From Flavobacteriales bacterium UBA1986 (GTDB lineage: Bacteria > Bacteroidota > Bacteroidia > Flavobacteriales_G > Salibacteraceae), in assembly GCA_002336245.1 (NCBI GenBank), contig DDDG01000011.1, positions 15,929 to 79,928 of the forward strand: DNA of 64,000 nucleotides, given 5' to 3'. Below the pieces are notes generated by a model. It was not told the DNA's origin. It did no database searches and saw only the letters and a list, made by a program, of their open reading frames with translations. Below are positions 27,399-37,800 of this stretch, piece after piece; the stretch's first letter is position 1; each line of letters begins with the position of its first letter. Position numbers and translations under genes: made by a program.

Positions 27399-29165
27399 AT
27401 GGAAGAAGAATTAAGATCTGCTTTAGCTGAGAGCATCGAACGCTTGTATGGTGCTTTTGAGGGCGATCTGCAAATTCAAAAAACTCGAAAGGAGTTTGAA
27501 GGTGAATTTACGCTTGTTGTTTTTCCTCTTTTGCGAACTTCAAAGAAGAAGCCTGAGGAAACTGCCGAAGAAATCGGGAGAGATTTAGTCGAAAATTTTG
27601 AAGCTGCCGTTGCTTTTCAAGTAGTTAAGGGCTTCTTGAATATCAGTCTTTCAGATAAGCGTTGGCTCAAGTTTCTCAATGATTTGATGGGCGATCCAAG
27701 ACATGGTCACAAGCCAAAAGACAACAGACAGATTATGGTGGAGTACTCTTCACCGAATACCAATAAGCCTTTGCATCTTGGTCACATTCGCAACAACTTG
27801 CTCGGTTACTCGGTAGCGCGTTTGTTGGAAGCTTCTGGGCGCAAGGTTGAAAAAGTTCAAATCATCAACGACCGCGGAATTCACATTTGTAAGTCTATGT
27901 TGGCTTGGCAGAAGTTCGGAGATGGTGAAACTCCAGAGTCATCTGGAATGAAGGGTGATCATTTAGTAGGTAAGTACTATGTGAGATTCGATCAAGAATA
28001 CAAGAAGGAGATTTCTGTTCTGATTGCTGGAGGTACCGATGCCAAAGAGGCTGAAAAACAAGCTCCAATCCTGCTTGAGGCTCAGAGCATGCTTGTGAAG
28101 TGGGAGGCGAAGGACCCTGAAGTATATGCCCTCTGGGAGCGGATGAATTCATGGGTTTACACAGGTTTCGACGCGACCTACAAGCGTATGGGAGTCACCT
28201 TCGATCAGCTCTATTACGAGTCGGAGACTTATTTGGTAGGAAAAGAGAAAATTCAAGAAGGTTTAGATAAAGGAGTTTTCTTTAAAAAAGAGGATGGCTC
28301 CGTATGGATCGACCTCACCGAAGATGGATTGGACCAAAAGATCTTGTTGCGTTCTGATGGAACTGCTGTCTATATGACTCAAGACATCGGTACTGCAATT
28401 CTTCGATTTGAAGAATATCCTGAATTGAGTAAGTTGATTTACACCGTTGGAAATGAGCAGAATTATCATTTCAAAGTTCTTTTCTTGATTCTGAAAAAGC
28501 TTGGTTATGCTTGGGCTGAAGAATGCGAGCACCTGTCGTACGGAATGGTTACTCTTCCTGAGGGGAAAATGAAATCTCGAGAAGGCACGGTGGTAGACGC
28601 CGACGAATTGATGGCCGAGATGGTGCAAACTGCTCAAGAGAAAACGGAAGAATTGGGCAAGTTGGAAGGGATGGCGGTAGATGAAAAAGCTGACTTATAC
28701 GAGCAGATCGGCTTAGCATCTTTAAAGTACTTCATCTTAAAGGTTGACCCGAAGAAGGAAATCATGTTCAACCCAGCGGAATCGATTGATTTTAATGGGA
28801 ACACGGGACCCTTTCTTCAATATGCTTTTGTGAGAATTCGTTCTGTTGCGAAAAAAGCTGGGAGCTTTGGTCAGAAGGGATGGGCAGATATTAAGCTCGA
28901 CGATCGGGAGCGCAATATTCTAAAGGTTCTGTACGCCTATGCAGACACTTTGGAAGAAGCCGCACAGCAATTGAATCCGGCCTTAATTGCGAACCATTGC
29001 TATGAGCTCGTTAAAACGTACAATACTTTTTACCAAAACTTACCGATTGTAAACGACGACGATGAAGTTCTTACTTCCTTTCGTTTGTCGCTTTCTTTGA
29101 AAGTAGGTGAGGTTATTGAATCTTCTTTAGGTTTGCTGGGAATCGAGGTTCCCGAGAAAATGTAG
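27399..29165 (+). CDS. argS: Arginyl-tRNA synthetase
   Basis: A class I synthetase of 588 residues that charges tRNA-Arg. The N-terminal additional domain is followed by the HIGH-like LHLGHIRNN (near residue 127, in SSPNTNKPLHLGHIRNN), the KMSKS equivalent KMKSREGT near 390, and the DALR anticodon-binding domain ending EVPEKM. The ATG lies one base after the arginase stop, so the two enzymes that use arginine are expected to be made together. ffh starts 6 bp downstream. Confidence 0.96.
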   Translation: MEEELRSALAESIERLYGAFEGDLQIQKTRKEFEGEFTLVVFPLLRTSKKKPEETAEEIGRDLVENFEAAVAFQVVKGFLNISLSDKRWLKFLNDLMGDPRHGHKPKDNRQIMVEYSSPNTNKPLHLGHIRNNLLGYSVARLLEASGRKVEKVQIINDRGIHICKSMLAWQKFGDGETPESSGMKGDHLVGKYYVRFDQEYKKEISVLIAGGTDAKEAEKQAPILLEAQSMLVKWEAKDPEVYALWERMNSWVYTGFDATYKRMGVTFDQLYYESETYLVGKEKIQEGLDKGVFFKKEDGSVWIDLTEDGLDQKILLRSDGTAVYMTQDIGTAILRFEEYPELSKLIYTVGNEQNYHFKVLFLILKKLGYAWAEECEHLSYGMVTLPEGKMKSREGTVVDADELMAEMVQTAQEKTEELGKLEGMAVDEKADLYEQIGLASLKYFILKVDPKKEIMFNPAESIDFNGNTGPFLQYAFVRIRSVAKKAGSFGQKGWADIKLDDRERNILKVLYAYADTLEEAAQQLNPALIANHCYELVKTYNTFYQNLPIVNDDDEVLTSFRLSLSLKVGEVIESSLGLLGIEVPEKM

Positions 29166-29171
29166 AAACTG

Positions 29172-30512
29172 ATGTTTGATAATTTACAAGACAAGTTAGA
29201 GCGTTCGTTTAAGGTCCTGAAAGGCCATGGACAGATTACGGAAATAAACGTGGCTGAGACCATGAAGGAGGTCAGAAGATCTCTCCTTGATGCCGATGTC
29301 AACTTTAAAATTGCGAAGCAGTTTACCGAATCTCTTAAAGAAAAGGCGCTAGGTCAAGATGTATTGAACTCCCTTTCCCCGGGGCAGCTTCTCGTGAAGA
29401 TTACCCACGATGAGTTGGCCGAACTTATGGGAGGTGAGAAGGCGGACTTCAACATTCAGGGAAATCCAGCTACCATCCTAATGGCGGGCCTTCAAGGTTC
29501 TGGTAAAACAACCCATTCAGCCAAGCTTGCGAATTTCCTGAAGAATAAAAAGGGAAAGAACCCGCTCTTGGTCGCCTGTGATGTTTACCGTCCAGCTGCC
29601 ATCGATCAACTTCATGTTCTAGGTGAGCAATTGGGAATTGAAGTTTACTCTGAACGAGAAAACAAGAACCCAGTAGAAATTGCAAAGAACTCGATTGCGC
29701 ACGCTCGTTCGAATGGTTTTAACGTAGTCATTGTCGATACCGCTGGTCGTTTGGCCATCGACAAAGACATGATGGATGAAATCGCCAACATCAAGAAGAC
29801 GATTTCGCCGCAAGAAACGCTCTTCGTTGTAGATTCCATGACGGGGCAAGATGCAGTAAACACTGCAAAAGAATTCAACGAACGCTTGGATTTTGAAGGT
29901 GTTATTCTTACCAAATTGGATGGAGATACACGCGGCGGAGCGGCACTGTCCATTAAGGCGGTTGTGCAGAAGCCAATCAAGTTCATTGGTACGGGTGAAA
30001 AGATGGAAGCCTTGGATGAGTTTTATCCAAGCCGTATGGCCGATCGAATATTGGGCATGGGTGATGTCGTTTCACTCGTTGAGCGAGCCCAAGAACAATT
30101 CGATGAAAAAGAGGCGCGTAAGCTTCAGAAAAAAATCGCCAAGGATCAATTCAACTTCAACGATTTCTTGAGTCAAATTCAACAGATCAAGAAGATGGGT
30201 AGCATCAAAGACTTGGCAGGAATGATTCCAGGGATGGGTAAGGCAATGAAGAACGTCGACATCGACGACGATGCATTTAAGGGCATCGAGGCAATTATCC
30301 ATTCAATGACACCTGATGAGCGCGAGAGTCCACACATCATCAATGGTTCTAGGAAGAAACGGATTGCAAAAGGAAGTGGAACTGATGTTCAAGAAGTGAA
30401 TCGCCTTATAAAGCAATTTGGTGAAACGCGTAAGATGATGAAATTAATGTCGAACAAGGGGAACATGATGAAGATGATGAGCCAAATGGGAGGCATGCCG
30501 AAAATGAGATAA
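29172..30512 (+). CDS. ffh: Signal recognition particle protein Ffh
   Basis: GTPase of the bacterial signal recognition particle (446 residues), targeting membrane and secreted proteins to the translocon. Domain order: N domain; G domain with GLQGSGKTTHSAKLA near residue 108, DTAGR and TKLDGDTRGGAA; Met-rich M domain (from about 325) with the RNA-binding helices around GSGTDVQEVNRLIKQF. It is in the arginase-argS unit, 11 bp before folD. Confidence 0.96.
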   Translation: MFDNLQDKLERSFKVLKGHGQITEINVAETMKEVRRSLLDADVNFKIAKQFTESLKEKALGQDVLNSLSPGQLLVKITHDELAELMGGEKADFNIQGNPATILMAGLQGSGKTTHSAKLANFLKNKKGKNPLLVACDVYRPAAIDQLHVLGEQLGIEVYSERENKNPVEIAKNSIAHARSNGFNVVIVDTAGRLAIDKDMMDEIANIKKTISPQETLFVVDSMTGQDAVNTAKEFNERLDFEGVILTKLDGDTRGGAALSIKAVVQKPIKFIGTGEKMEALDEFYPSRMADRILGMGDVVSLVERAQEQFDEKEARKLQKKIAKDQFNFNDFLSQIQQIKKMGSIKDLAGMIPGMGKAMKNVDIDDDAFKGIEAIIHSMTPDERESPHIINGSRKKRIAKGSGTDVQEVNRLIKQFGETRKMMKLMSNKGNMMKMMSQMGGMPKMR

Positions 30513-30523
30513 ACACAAAGCTT

Positions 30524-31402
30524 ATGACTGTACTCGACGGAAAAGAAAGTTCAAATAGAATTAAGGATAGACTAGCCTCAGAAGTGGCGGAGATAAAAGC
30601 AGCAGGGGGAAAGATCCCACATCTGGCTGCAATTCTCGTCGGTGAAGACGGTGCAAGTCAAACTTATGTGAACGCGAAGGTAAAGGCCTGTGAGCGTTGT
30701 GGTTTTAAGTCGAGTTTGATGCGCTTTAGCTCAGACATTAGCGAAGCGGAAGTTCTTGGAGAAATTCAAAAGCTCAATGAAGATCCGGATGTTGATGGCT
30801 TTATTGTTCAGCTTCCCTTACCAAAACACATCGATGAGTTGAAGGTGACTTTAGCTGTTGATCCAAATAAGGATGTGGATGGCTTCCATCCGGAAAATGT
30901 GGGTAGAATGTCCATTGGTCTGGATACTTTCATTCCGGCTACTCCATACGGCATTATGCAACTTTTGGCTGAGTACGATGTACCAACTGAAGGCAAAAAC
31001 TGTGTAGTGATGGGGCGTTCGAATATCGTAGGTACTCCTATGAGTATTTTGATGTCGAGAAATACGAAGCCGGGAAATTCAACGGTGACGATGGTTCATT
31101 CCCGCACCCAAAATGTAAAAGAGATTTGCAGAGAGGCTGATATTCTCATCGTTGCGCTGGGAAAAGCAGAAATGGTCGACTCTTCATACGTGAAGGACGG
31201 CGCCGTGATTGTAGACGTTGGAATCACTCGCCTGCCTGATCAGAGTAAGAAATCGGGCTTTAGATTGGCTGGAGATGTTCTATACTCCGATGTAGCTGAG
31301 AAATGTTCCTTCATCACACCTGTTCCTGGTGGAGTAGGACCAATGACCATTGTAGGTCTCATGATGAACACCCTGAAAGCCTCCAAAAGGCATTCTGCCT
31401 AG
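30524..31402 (+). CDS. folD: Bifunctional methylenetetrahydrofolate dehydrogenase/cyclohydrolase FolD
   Basis: Interconverts folate one-carbon units (292 residues). Motifs: GEDGASQTYVNAKVKACE with the catalytic Tyr/Lys, VDGFIVQLPLPKHI, PNKDVDGFHPENVG and the nucleotide-binding VMGRSNIVGTPMS, with GGVGPMTIVGLMMNT near the end. Last gene of the arginase-argS-ffh-folD unit. A 12-bp palindrome CCTTATATAAGG (31444-31455) lies beyond the stop, in the 71-bp space before the convergent giant gene. Confidence 0.95.
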   Translation: MTVLDGKESSNRIKDRLASEVAEIKAAGGKIPHLAAILVGEDGASQTYVNAKVKACERCGFKSSLMRFSSDISEAEVLGEIQKLNEDPDVDGFIVQLPLPKHIDELKVTLAVDPNKDVDGFHPENVGRMSIGLDTFIPATPYGIMQLLAEYDVPTEGKNCVVMGRSNIVGTPMSILMSRNTKPGNSTVTMVHSRTQNVKEICREADILIVALGKAEMVDSSYVKDGAVIVDVGITRLPDQSKKSGFRLAGDVLYSDVAEKCSFITPVPGGVGPMTIVGLMMNTLKASKRHSA

Positions 31403-31473
31403 GGCACTGAATTCAATGATTTTTAAGAAAGGTTTGCGTTGAGCCTTATATAAGGATGTCTACGGATAGGCCT

Positions 31474-34400
31474 TTATCGAATCAATTCAAAGGTTCCCAC
31501 CTTCACTTGAAGTTGATTGTTTAGGTCAGGGTAGGAGATGTAATAGGTGTATGTTCCAATCGAGCATTCCTCTCCTTTATAAGTTCCATCCCATGCAAAG
31601 TTCACGGCATCGGATTCATAGATTTTTTCTCCCCATCTATTCACAAGGGTAACTTCCATTTCTTCCAATCGCTCCCCATAAACTCGGAAGTCTTCGTTCA
31701 AACCGTCTTTGTTTGGAGTAAAGGCAGAAGGAATGTAAAAATACTGGTCACAAAGGCGCAGTTCCACCGAATCTACTCCCACACATCCGTAGATGTTTTC
31801 AACTCGAACAGAGTATGTGCCCGGATCAGAAGCTAAAATGCTTGAATGGTATTCGAATGTATTCCAGAAATAACTGTATTCGTTTTCATCTTCGATGAAG
31901 CCATTCAATTCAATCAGTTCACCGGGGCATACCAGTCGATCTCCACCTAGATTGGGTTTAGGGTTGTCTGAATAGTAAACTCTGATCGAGTCGACATCGA
32001 AGCCACATCGGTTTTGTGCTTTTGCCCAGTAAGTACCAGCTTTAGATGCTAGAACAACATCGAATTTTGTTCCATCTGACCAAGTCACTTCGGCATTCTG
32101 CAATGCAGGAAGTTCAATTCGATAGGACTTTCCATCACAGAGAACGGTATCGGGGCCAAGGTAAATTTCCGGAGTGTATTCATAAATCACTCGAATTTCA
32201 TCTTCATAAACACCGCAAGTGTTTTCAATTTTCACATTGTACACTCCAGTTTCAACTATGGTATAAAATGGGCCTGAAACGCCAGTATTCCACCAGTAGG
32301 TTGGTTTGTTTGGAACGGTCACATCCAAAGTTAAGGTGTTGCTGTTGCAAATGTTGGTGTCGGGACCTAGATCGACGACGAGAGGTTGGTCATAATAGAC
32401 GTTCACTGTATCGGAACCAATGCCGCAAATGTTTGATGCTTGGGCCCAAACTTTACCAGGAGTGGTTACTATGATGCTTGTGTCCACAGAGCCATTGCTC
32501 CATAAATAGGACGAACGAGAGAAAGTAGTCGAATAACCAACGGTGTCTCCAATACACAGAATGGTGTCTTCTGGAAGTTGCACTACTGGAACAGATTCAT
32601 CGTCAAAAGAAATGGTGTCGGAGTATGATCCGCAGGTATTTGTTGCCGTTTCCCAGTATGTTCCTAAAGTGCTTACACTAAGGTTTGAGTCTGTTGACCC
32701 ATCAGACCACAGAACACTAGCGTCTCGCACGAGCCCTCCATAAAGGCTGATTACATCTCCAAGGCATAGGATGCTGTCCGGTCCAAGATCAATGTTCAGT
32801 GGGTAGTCGTAATCCACGACCAAGGTGTCTGAGGCGACACCACATTGGTTCGTTACTTCAACCCAATAAGTTCCGCCAGGAGAGAAGATGTTCATGACAC
32901 TCGACTGACTTCCATTTTGCCACAAGTAGTGTGAACGCGAGAATGCCGCATTTTTCACCAATATGGTGCCATCGCACAGCAGTGTATCACCACCAAGGGC
33001 TGCAGTTGGAGGAATTTCAAAATCGATGTAGGCGACATCAGAGAAGGAGCCACAAACGTTCGTTAGCTGAACCGAGACAAAGCCCGCAGTATCCGTTTGA
33101 AAAGTAGTTGTAGTATCTCCACTGTGCCATAAGTAAGATGTTCCAGTAATTGTCTCAACATCGAAAAACATGGTATCGCCAACACAAAGCAATGTGTCTG
33201 GTCCTAGATTTACTGTGTCGGGCCAAAGACTGTCCACTCGCATAGTGTCGTAATCAATTCCGCAAATATTTTCTGCACGAATCCAATACTCACCAGCGGT
33301 ATTAACGTACAATTTTTGACCGTCCGAAGAGTCAAGCCACATGTGTTCGTATAAATCTGTGTTGATCGTGAAATCCAAACTATCACCATTACAAAGGATG
33401 GTATCGTTCCCCAAGTCAATGATGGGTGCATGATGAATGCGAATGGTGTCGTACAGAGTATCGATGATTGTCAGGTTATTGGCATTTACCAATCTCAAAC
33501 GAACACTTACATAATATATACCCGTATCTGAATATATGTGCCGTGCATTTTTCGTCGTATCGGCGTTCAAAGCTCCACTCATTGGGTCGCCAAAATTCCA
33601 AAGAACACTATCGATTTGCCCGTTGTTCCCCAAGTCGAATTTGGTTGTGTCGCCAAGGCAGGTATCTCTAATGCTTAAGTTGTTGTTGGCGAAAAAGCTT
33701 TGAATGAATGTGGGTAATCCCAGGCGCCCTTGGGCAGCTTGACCAGATGTTCCTCCAATCAGGGTGAGGAAGGTGTACGTAAAGCCGCAGCCCACACCAA
33801 GCACATTAGGATTGGGAATTTGGGAAAGTGCGGTTCCATTGTAATTAACAACGTAGATTTTTTCATCGGGCCCCAACTGCATGGCCCACATAGTTCCTGA
33901 ACTGTGTGTATATATTGTCGTTCTAGCAGCTGAAATTGCAGCAGCTGTATACGTGCTTATATCGTATTGATAGATCTGACTTCTTGAACCTGTATAGAAT
34001 TTTGTTTCATCAGGGGAAAAGTCACCACCATAGGGGCTCTGAGTTCCAGTGACCAAGAAGGGGTTGGTAATTGCTCCAGTTGTATTGTTGAAATCCATGA
34101 AGATCAATTCACTTGAATTGTACTGCATGTTGACCAATTTGTCACCAGAAGGGGAAGCTTTTAAGTAGCCGATGTAGCTGGTGTTGCTGCCAACGTTGAT
34201 CGTAGAAGTCACTCCAGTCGTATTCACGCCAGCACTGCTAACTCTGTAGGCGTAGTAGGTTCCGACATTTGACCTTTGGGTAATCACCCAGAAGTCGGAT
34301 CCATTTGAATGCCCTACAGCCGTTACCTTTTCACGCACTCCGACTCCCGCGGGAGTAACCTGAGTGTTTTTGTTCGTAGTGAGTACCGCTCCCAATCCGC

Positions 34401-34821
34401 CACTCTGGCTCATGTCTACTTCTGAATATCGAAGACCAACCGTAGAATTCGTAGCAGGAACAGTGAATATGTAGTAGTTTGTTGAACTTCCTGGTTTCGG
34501 TACAATCACTGCCGATTGCGTGGCAGAGAAGTTTCCTTGAAGACCAGTTCCGTTGGTCATTACGTTGTTGTTGGAATTCCAAACTGAAATCCCATCCGTA
34601 TAAAAGAGAAGATTTCCGTTGTTGTCTGAAATGGTGGCGTTGCCTTCTTGGGTAACAATATTACTGCCTGCTACAGCAATAGGAGCACCATTGGTCCCAG
34701 TAAACTCAATTGCGGCACGTTGTCCGAAGTACCAGTTGTTGGCCTCTTTTTGTGCATGCACATTCGGGGCTCCCATCAATAGGAGCGCGCAAAACAGACA
34801 TACGTGCTTGAAAAATCTCAC
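31474..34821 (-). CDS. Giant secreted protein A: propeller, eight Cys-paired Ig-like modules, type B T9SS (CHU_C) domain
   Basis: A 1115-residue exported protein: signal peptide (ending NVHAQ), an N-terminal propeller-like region (about 25-380, starting EANNWYFGQRAAIEF), a PKD-like module (about 385-465), then eight ~75-residue modules (about 465-1020). The modules each open LGxDTxLCxGD and mostly close xNxCG, so each has a cysteine pair. The C-terminal ~90 residues (YIPSAFTPNKDGLNEDF to GTFELIR) are the gliding-motility-type CHU_C sorting domain for type IX secretion. The start is GTG at 34821, just after the shared promoter at 34830-34857. The neighbour upstream is a paralogue of equal length. 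Likely function is adhesion or surface anchoring (inference). Confidence 0.9.
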   Translation of the reverse strand: MRFFKHVCLFCALLLMGAPNVHAQKEANNWYFGQRAAIEFTGTNGAPIAVAGSNIVTQEGNATISDNNGNLLFYTDGISVWNSNNNVMTNGTGLQGNFSATQSAVIVPKPGSSTNYYIFTVPATNSTVGLRYSEVDMSQSGGLGAVLTTNKNTQVTPAGVGVREKVTAVGHSNGSDFWVITQRSNVGTYYAYRVSSAGVNTTGVTSTINVGSNTSYIGYLKASPSGDKLVNMQYNSSELIFMDFNNTTGAITNPFLVTGTQSPYGGDFSPDETKFYTGSRSQIYQYDISTYTAAAISAARTTIYTHSSGTMWAMQLGPDEKIYVVNYNGTALSQIPNPNVLGVGCGFTYTFLTLIGGTSGQAAQGRLGLPTFIQSFFANNNLSIRDTCLGDTTKFDLGNNGQIDSVLWNFGDPMSGALNADTTKNARHIYSDTGIYYVSVRLRLVNANNLTIIDTLYDTIRIHHAPIIDLGNDTILCNGDSLDFTINTDLYEHMWLDSSDGQKLYVNTAGEYWIRAENICGIDYDTMRVDSLWPDTVNLGPDTLLCVGDTMFFDVETITGTSYLWHSGDTTTTFQTDTAGFVSVQLTNVCGSFSDVAYIDFEIPPTAALGGDTLLCDGTILVKNAAFSRSHYLWQNGSQSSVMNIFSPGGTYWVEVTNQCGVASDTLVVDYDYPLNIDLGPDSILCLGDVISLYGGLVRDASVLWSDGSTDSNLSVSTLGTYWETATNTCGSYSDTISFDDESVPVVQLPEDTILCIGDTVGYSTTFSRSSYLWSNGSVDTSIIVTTPGKVWAQASNICGIGSDTVNVYYDQPLVVDLGPDTNICNSNTLTLDVTVPNKPTYWWNTGVSGPFYTIVETGVYNVKIENTCGVYEDEIRVIYEYTPEIYLGPDTVLCDGKSYRIELPALQNAEVTWSDGTKFDVVLASKAGTYWAKAQNRCGFDVDSIRVYYSDNPKPNLGGDRLVCPGELIELNGFIEDENEYSYFWNTFEYHSSILASDPGTYSVRVENIYGCVGVDSVELRLCDQYFYIPSAFTPNKDGLNEDFRVYGERLEEMEVTLVNRWGEKIYESDAVNFAWDGTYKGEECSIGTYTYYISYPDLNNQLQVKVGTFELIR

Positions 34822-34829
34822 TTGAGTGC

Positions 34830-34857
34830 CAAAGTTACCTAATGATTAGACGCGCAA
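34830..34857 (-). promoter_or_regulatory. Promoter of giant protein A (TTG, 17 bp, TAACTTTG)
   Basis: On the minus strand a TTG (plus 34855-34857) and TAACTTTG (plus 34830-34837), a perfect TAnnTTTG. The -7 box ends 8 bp before the GTG start. GGCAACC lies further upstream (plus 34868-34874) at the same distance as in the paralogue. Confidence 0.6.
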
Positions 34858-34879
34858 AAAGGGAAAAGGTTGCCAATTC

Positions 34880-37800
34880 TCAACGAATTAAACTAAAAGT
34901 TCCCACCTTAACTTGCAGTTGATTGTTTAGGTCGGGGTAGGAGATGTAGTAGGTATAGGTACCCATTTGACATTCTTCTCCTTTGTATGTGCCTTCCCAA
35001 GCAAAGTTCACAGCGTCGGATTCGTAGATTTTTTCACCCCATCGATTTACAATTGACACTTCAATTTCATCCAGTCGCTCTCCGTAAACACGGAATACTT
35101 CGTTCAGTCCGTCCTTATTTGGTGTGAATGCAGAAGGGACGTAGAAGTATTGTTCACAGCGAATGAGCTTCACAGAGTCGACGGTCACACAGCCATAAAT
35201 GTTTTCGACCCGAACTTTATAAACACCCTCCTTAAAAGTCAGAATTGTAGGGTGACTCTCAAAGGTGTTCCAGAAATAACTGTACTCATTCCCGTCATCT
35301 ATGAAAGCGTTTAGTTCAATGAGTTCACCTGGGCAGACGAGTTGATCACCGCCTAAATCTGGTTTGGGATTGGTTGAATAAAAGACTTTTATTGAATCCA
35401 CATCAAACCCACAGCGGTTTTCTGCCATGGCCCAATAGGTTCCTGGTTTGGAGGCTTCAACGACGTCAAACTTACTTCCATCGGACCAAGTCACTTCGGC
35501 ATTCTGCAGAGCAGGAAGTTCAATTCGGTAGGATTTTCCATCGCACAGAACGGTGTCAGGCCCAAGGTAAATATCAGGAGTGTATTCATAAATCACCCGA
35601 ATTTCATCTTCGTAAACACCGCAGGTATTTTCAATTTTCACATTGTAAACGCCAGTTTCAACGATGGTGTATATGGGGGCCGAAGAGCCCGTGTTCCACC
35701 AATACGTCGGCTTGTTTGGAGCAGTTACATCTAAGGTTAATGTGTTGGTATTGCAAATGTTGGTATCTGGTCCAAGGTCAACAATGAGAGGCTCATCAAA
35801 GTAAACGTTCACTGTATCGGATCCTCTTCCGCAAATGTTCTTGGCCTCAGCCCAAACTTTAGCGTTGCTTGTAATAATCACGCTAGTGTCCACGGAACCT
35901 GTGCTCCATAAGTATGTTGAGCGAGAGAAGCTGGTTGAAAACCCTACCGTATCACCGATGCATAGAATTGTGTCTCCAGGAAGTTGAACAACAGGAACTA
36001 CTTCATCTTCAAATGAAATCGAGTCTGTGAAGAGGCCACATTTATTGTTTGCCACAACCCAATAATGACCTAGAGAAATAACGTCATATGTACTATCGGT
36101 AGAACCATCGGACCAAAGCATTCGAGCGTCGCGCACTAAACCAGGGTATAATTCAATGGTATCTCCTTGGCAAATCAGACTGTCTGGGCCGAGGTCAAGA
36201 TTTAATGGGTAATCGTACTCAACAACTAAAGTATCAGAGGCAATACCACATTGGTTGGTGACCTCAACCCAATAGGTTCCTCCAGGTGCAAAGACATTGA
36301 CAAGACTTGATTGGCTCCCGTTTTGCCATAAATAACGCGCTCGAGAAAATGCGACGTTTCTAACTAGAATGGTTCCATCGCAGATTGTAGTATCGTTCCC
36401 TAAGTCGGCCGTTGGGGGAACTTCAAAATCGATGTACACAACGTCGGAGAAGGAACCACACACGTTCGTTAATTGAACCGAAACGAAACCTGGGGTATCC
36501 GTTTTAAAAGTTGGAAGGGTATCGCCGCTGTGCCATAGGTAGTCGGTGCCTGTAATGGTTTCGACATCAAATTCCATGGTATCACCCACACAGAGCACGG
36601 TGTCGGGACCAAGGTTTACTGTGTCTGGCCAAAGACTGTCTACTCGAATCGTATCGTACATAAATCCGCAGAAATTCTCGACACGAACCCAGTATTCTCC
36701 AGCAGTATCAATCTGAAGTTTATTTCCAGTAGAGCTGTCACTCCAAAGGATGTCGTACAGACTCGTATTCAAAGAGAATTCGAGACTGTCTAAATTGCAC
36801 AAAATGGTGTCGGGTCCTAAGTTTATGATTGGAGGTAGATGAATGCTTAAGGTATCGAAGAGAGTGTCGGTGCGGCTAACGTTTTGAGTATTGGTAGAAT
36901 GAACAATGGCGTAGATAAAGTACGTACCAGTATTGGTGTAAACATGACTGCTGTTGGCGCTTGTATCTGTATTGAAGGGGCTGGCAGTGTCTCCAAAGTT
37001 CCACATCATCGAATCGAGCTGTTGGGTGGTGGTAAGGCTAAAGGAGGTTGAGTCGTTCAGGCAGGTATCTTGAATTACGATGGCTCTGGAAATGAAAAAA
37101 CTTTGGTTGAAGTTAGGAAGCCCCATCCTTCCTGTAGCCCCCGAATTGAGTTGAAAAGCTTGATCGACATAACCACAACCAGTTCCTAGAACGTCTGGAT
37201 TATTGATTCGAGCGAGCCAATTCGTCCCTGTTCCACCATTGATCATCCGACTGCAATAAATTTTATCATCTACAGCCAATTGGAGGGCTTCAATCGGCAA
37301 TGTGCCCAAGGTATTCACATTTGTTTCAGAAGCTAGAACAAGGGCTGGTGTGGTTTGAGTCAAGTCATATTGATAAACAGAAGGGCCAAACCAATCTGTT
37401 ACATATAGAAGCTGGGAGTTTTTCGAGAATTCAATTCCAAAGGGATTGTAATTGGTCGCAACTCGCCGAGAACTAATTGCGTTGCTCAAGGTTCCGCTGG
37501 CATTGTCGAAGTCGAAGATCATGAGGGTGTTATCCCAGGCAACGCCAAAAGCAACATATTGACCGTTTGGTGAAGCTTTTATGGCTCCTCCATGATTCAC
37601 CGTTCCAACGCCCGCAGGTTGAGTGACTACGTTGATAACTGGAGTAGTGTTGACTCCTGCCGAGGTTACACGAAATGCATATATATTCCAGTCATTGTTG
37701 TTTTGGCCTAGAACCCACACGTCTTGACCATTAGAATGGGCAACCGCTGTAACCTTATCTGCTGAAGGATTGAGTAATAAAGTGTTTTTGTTTGTTGTGA

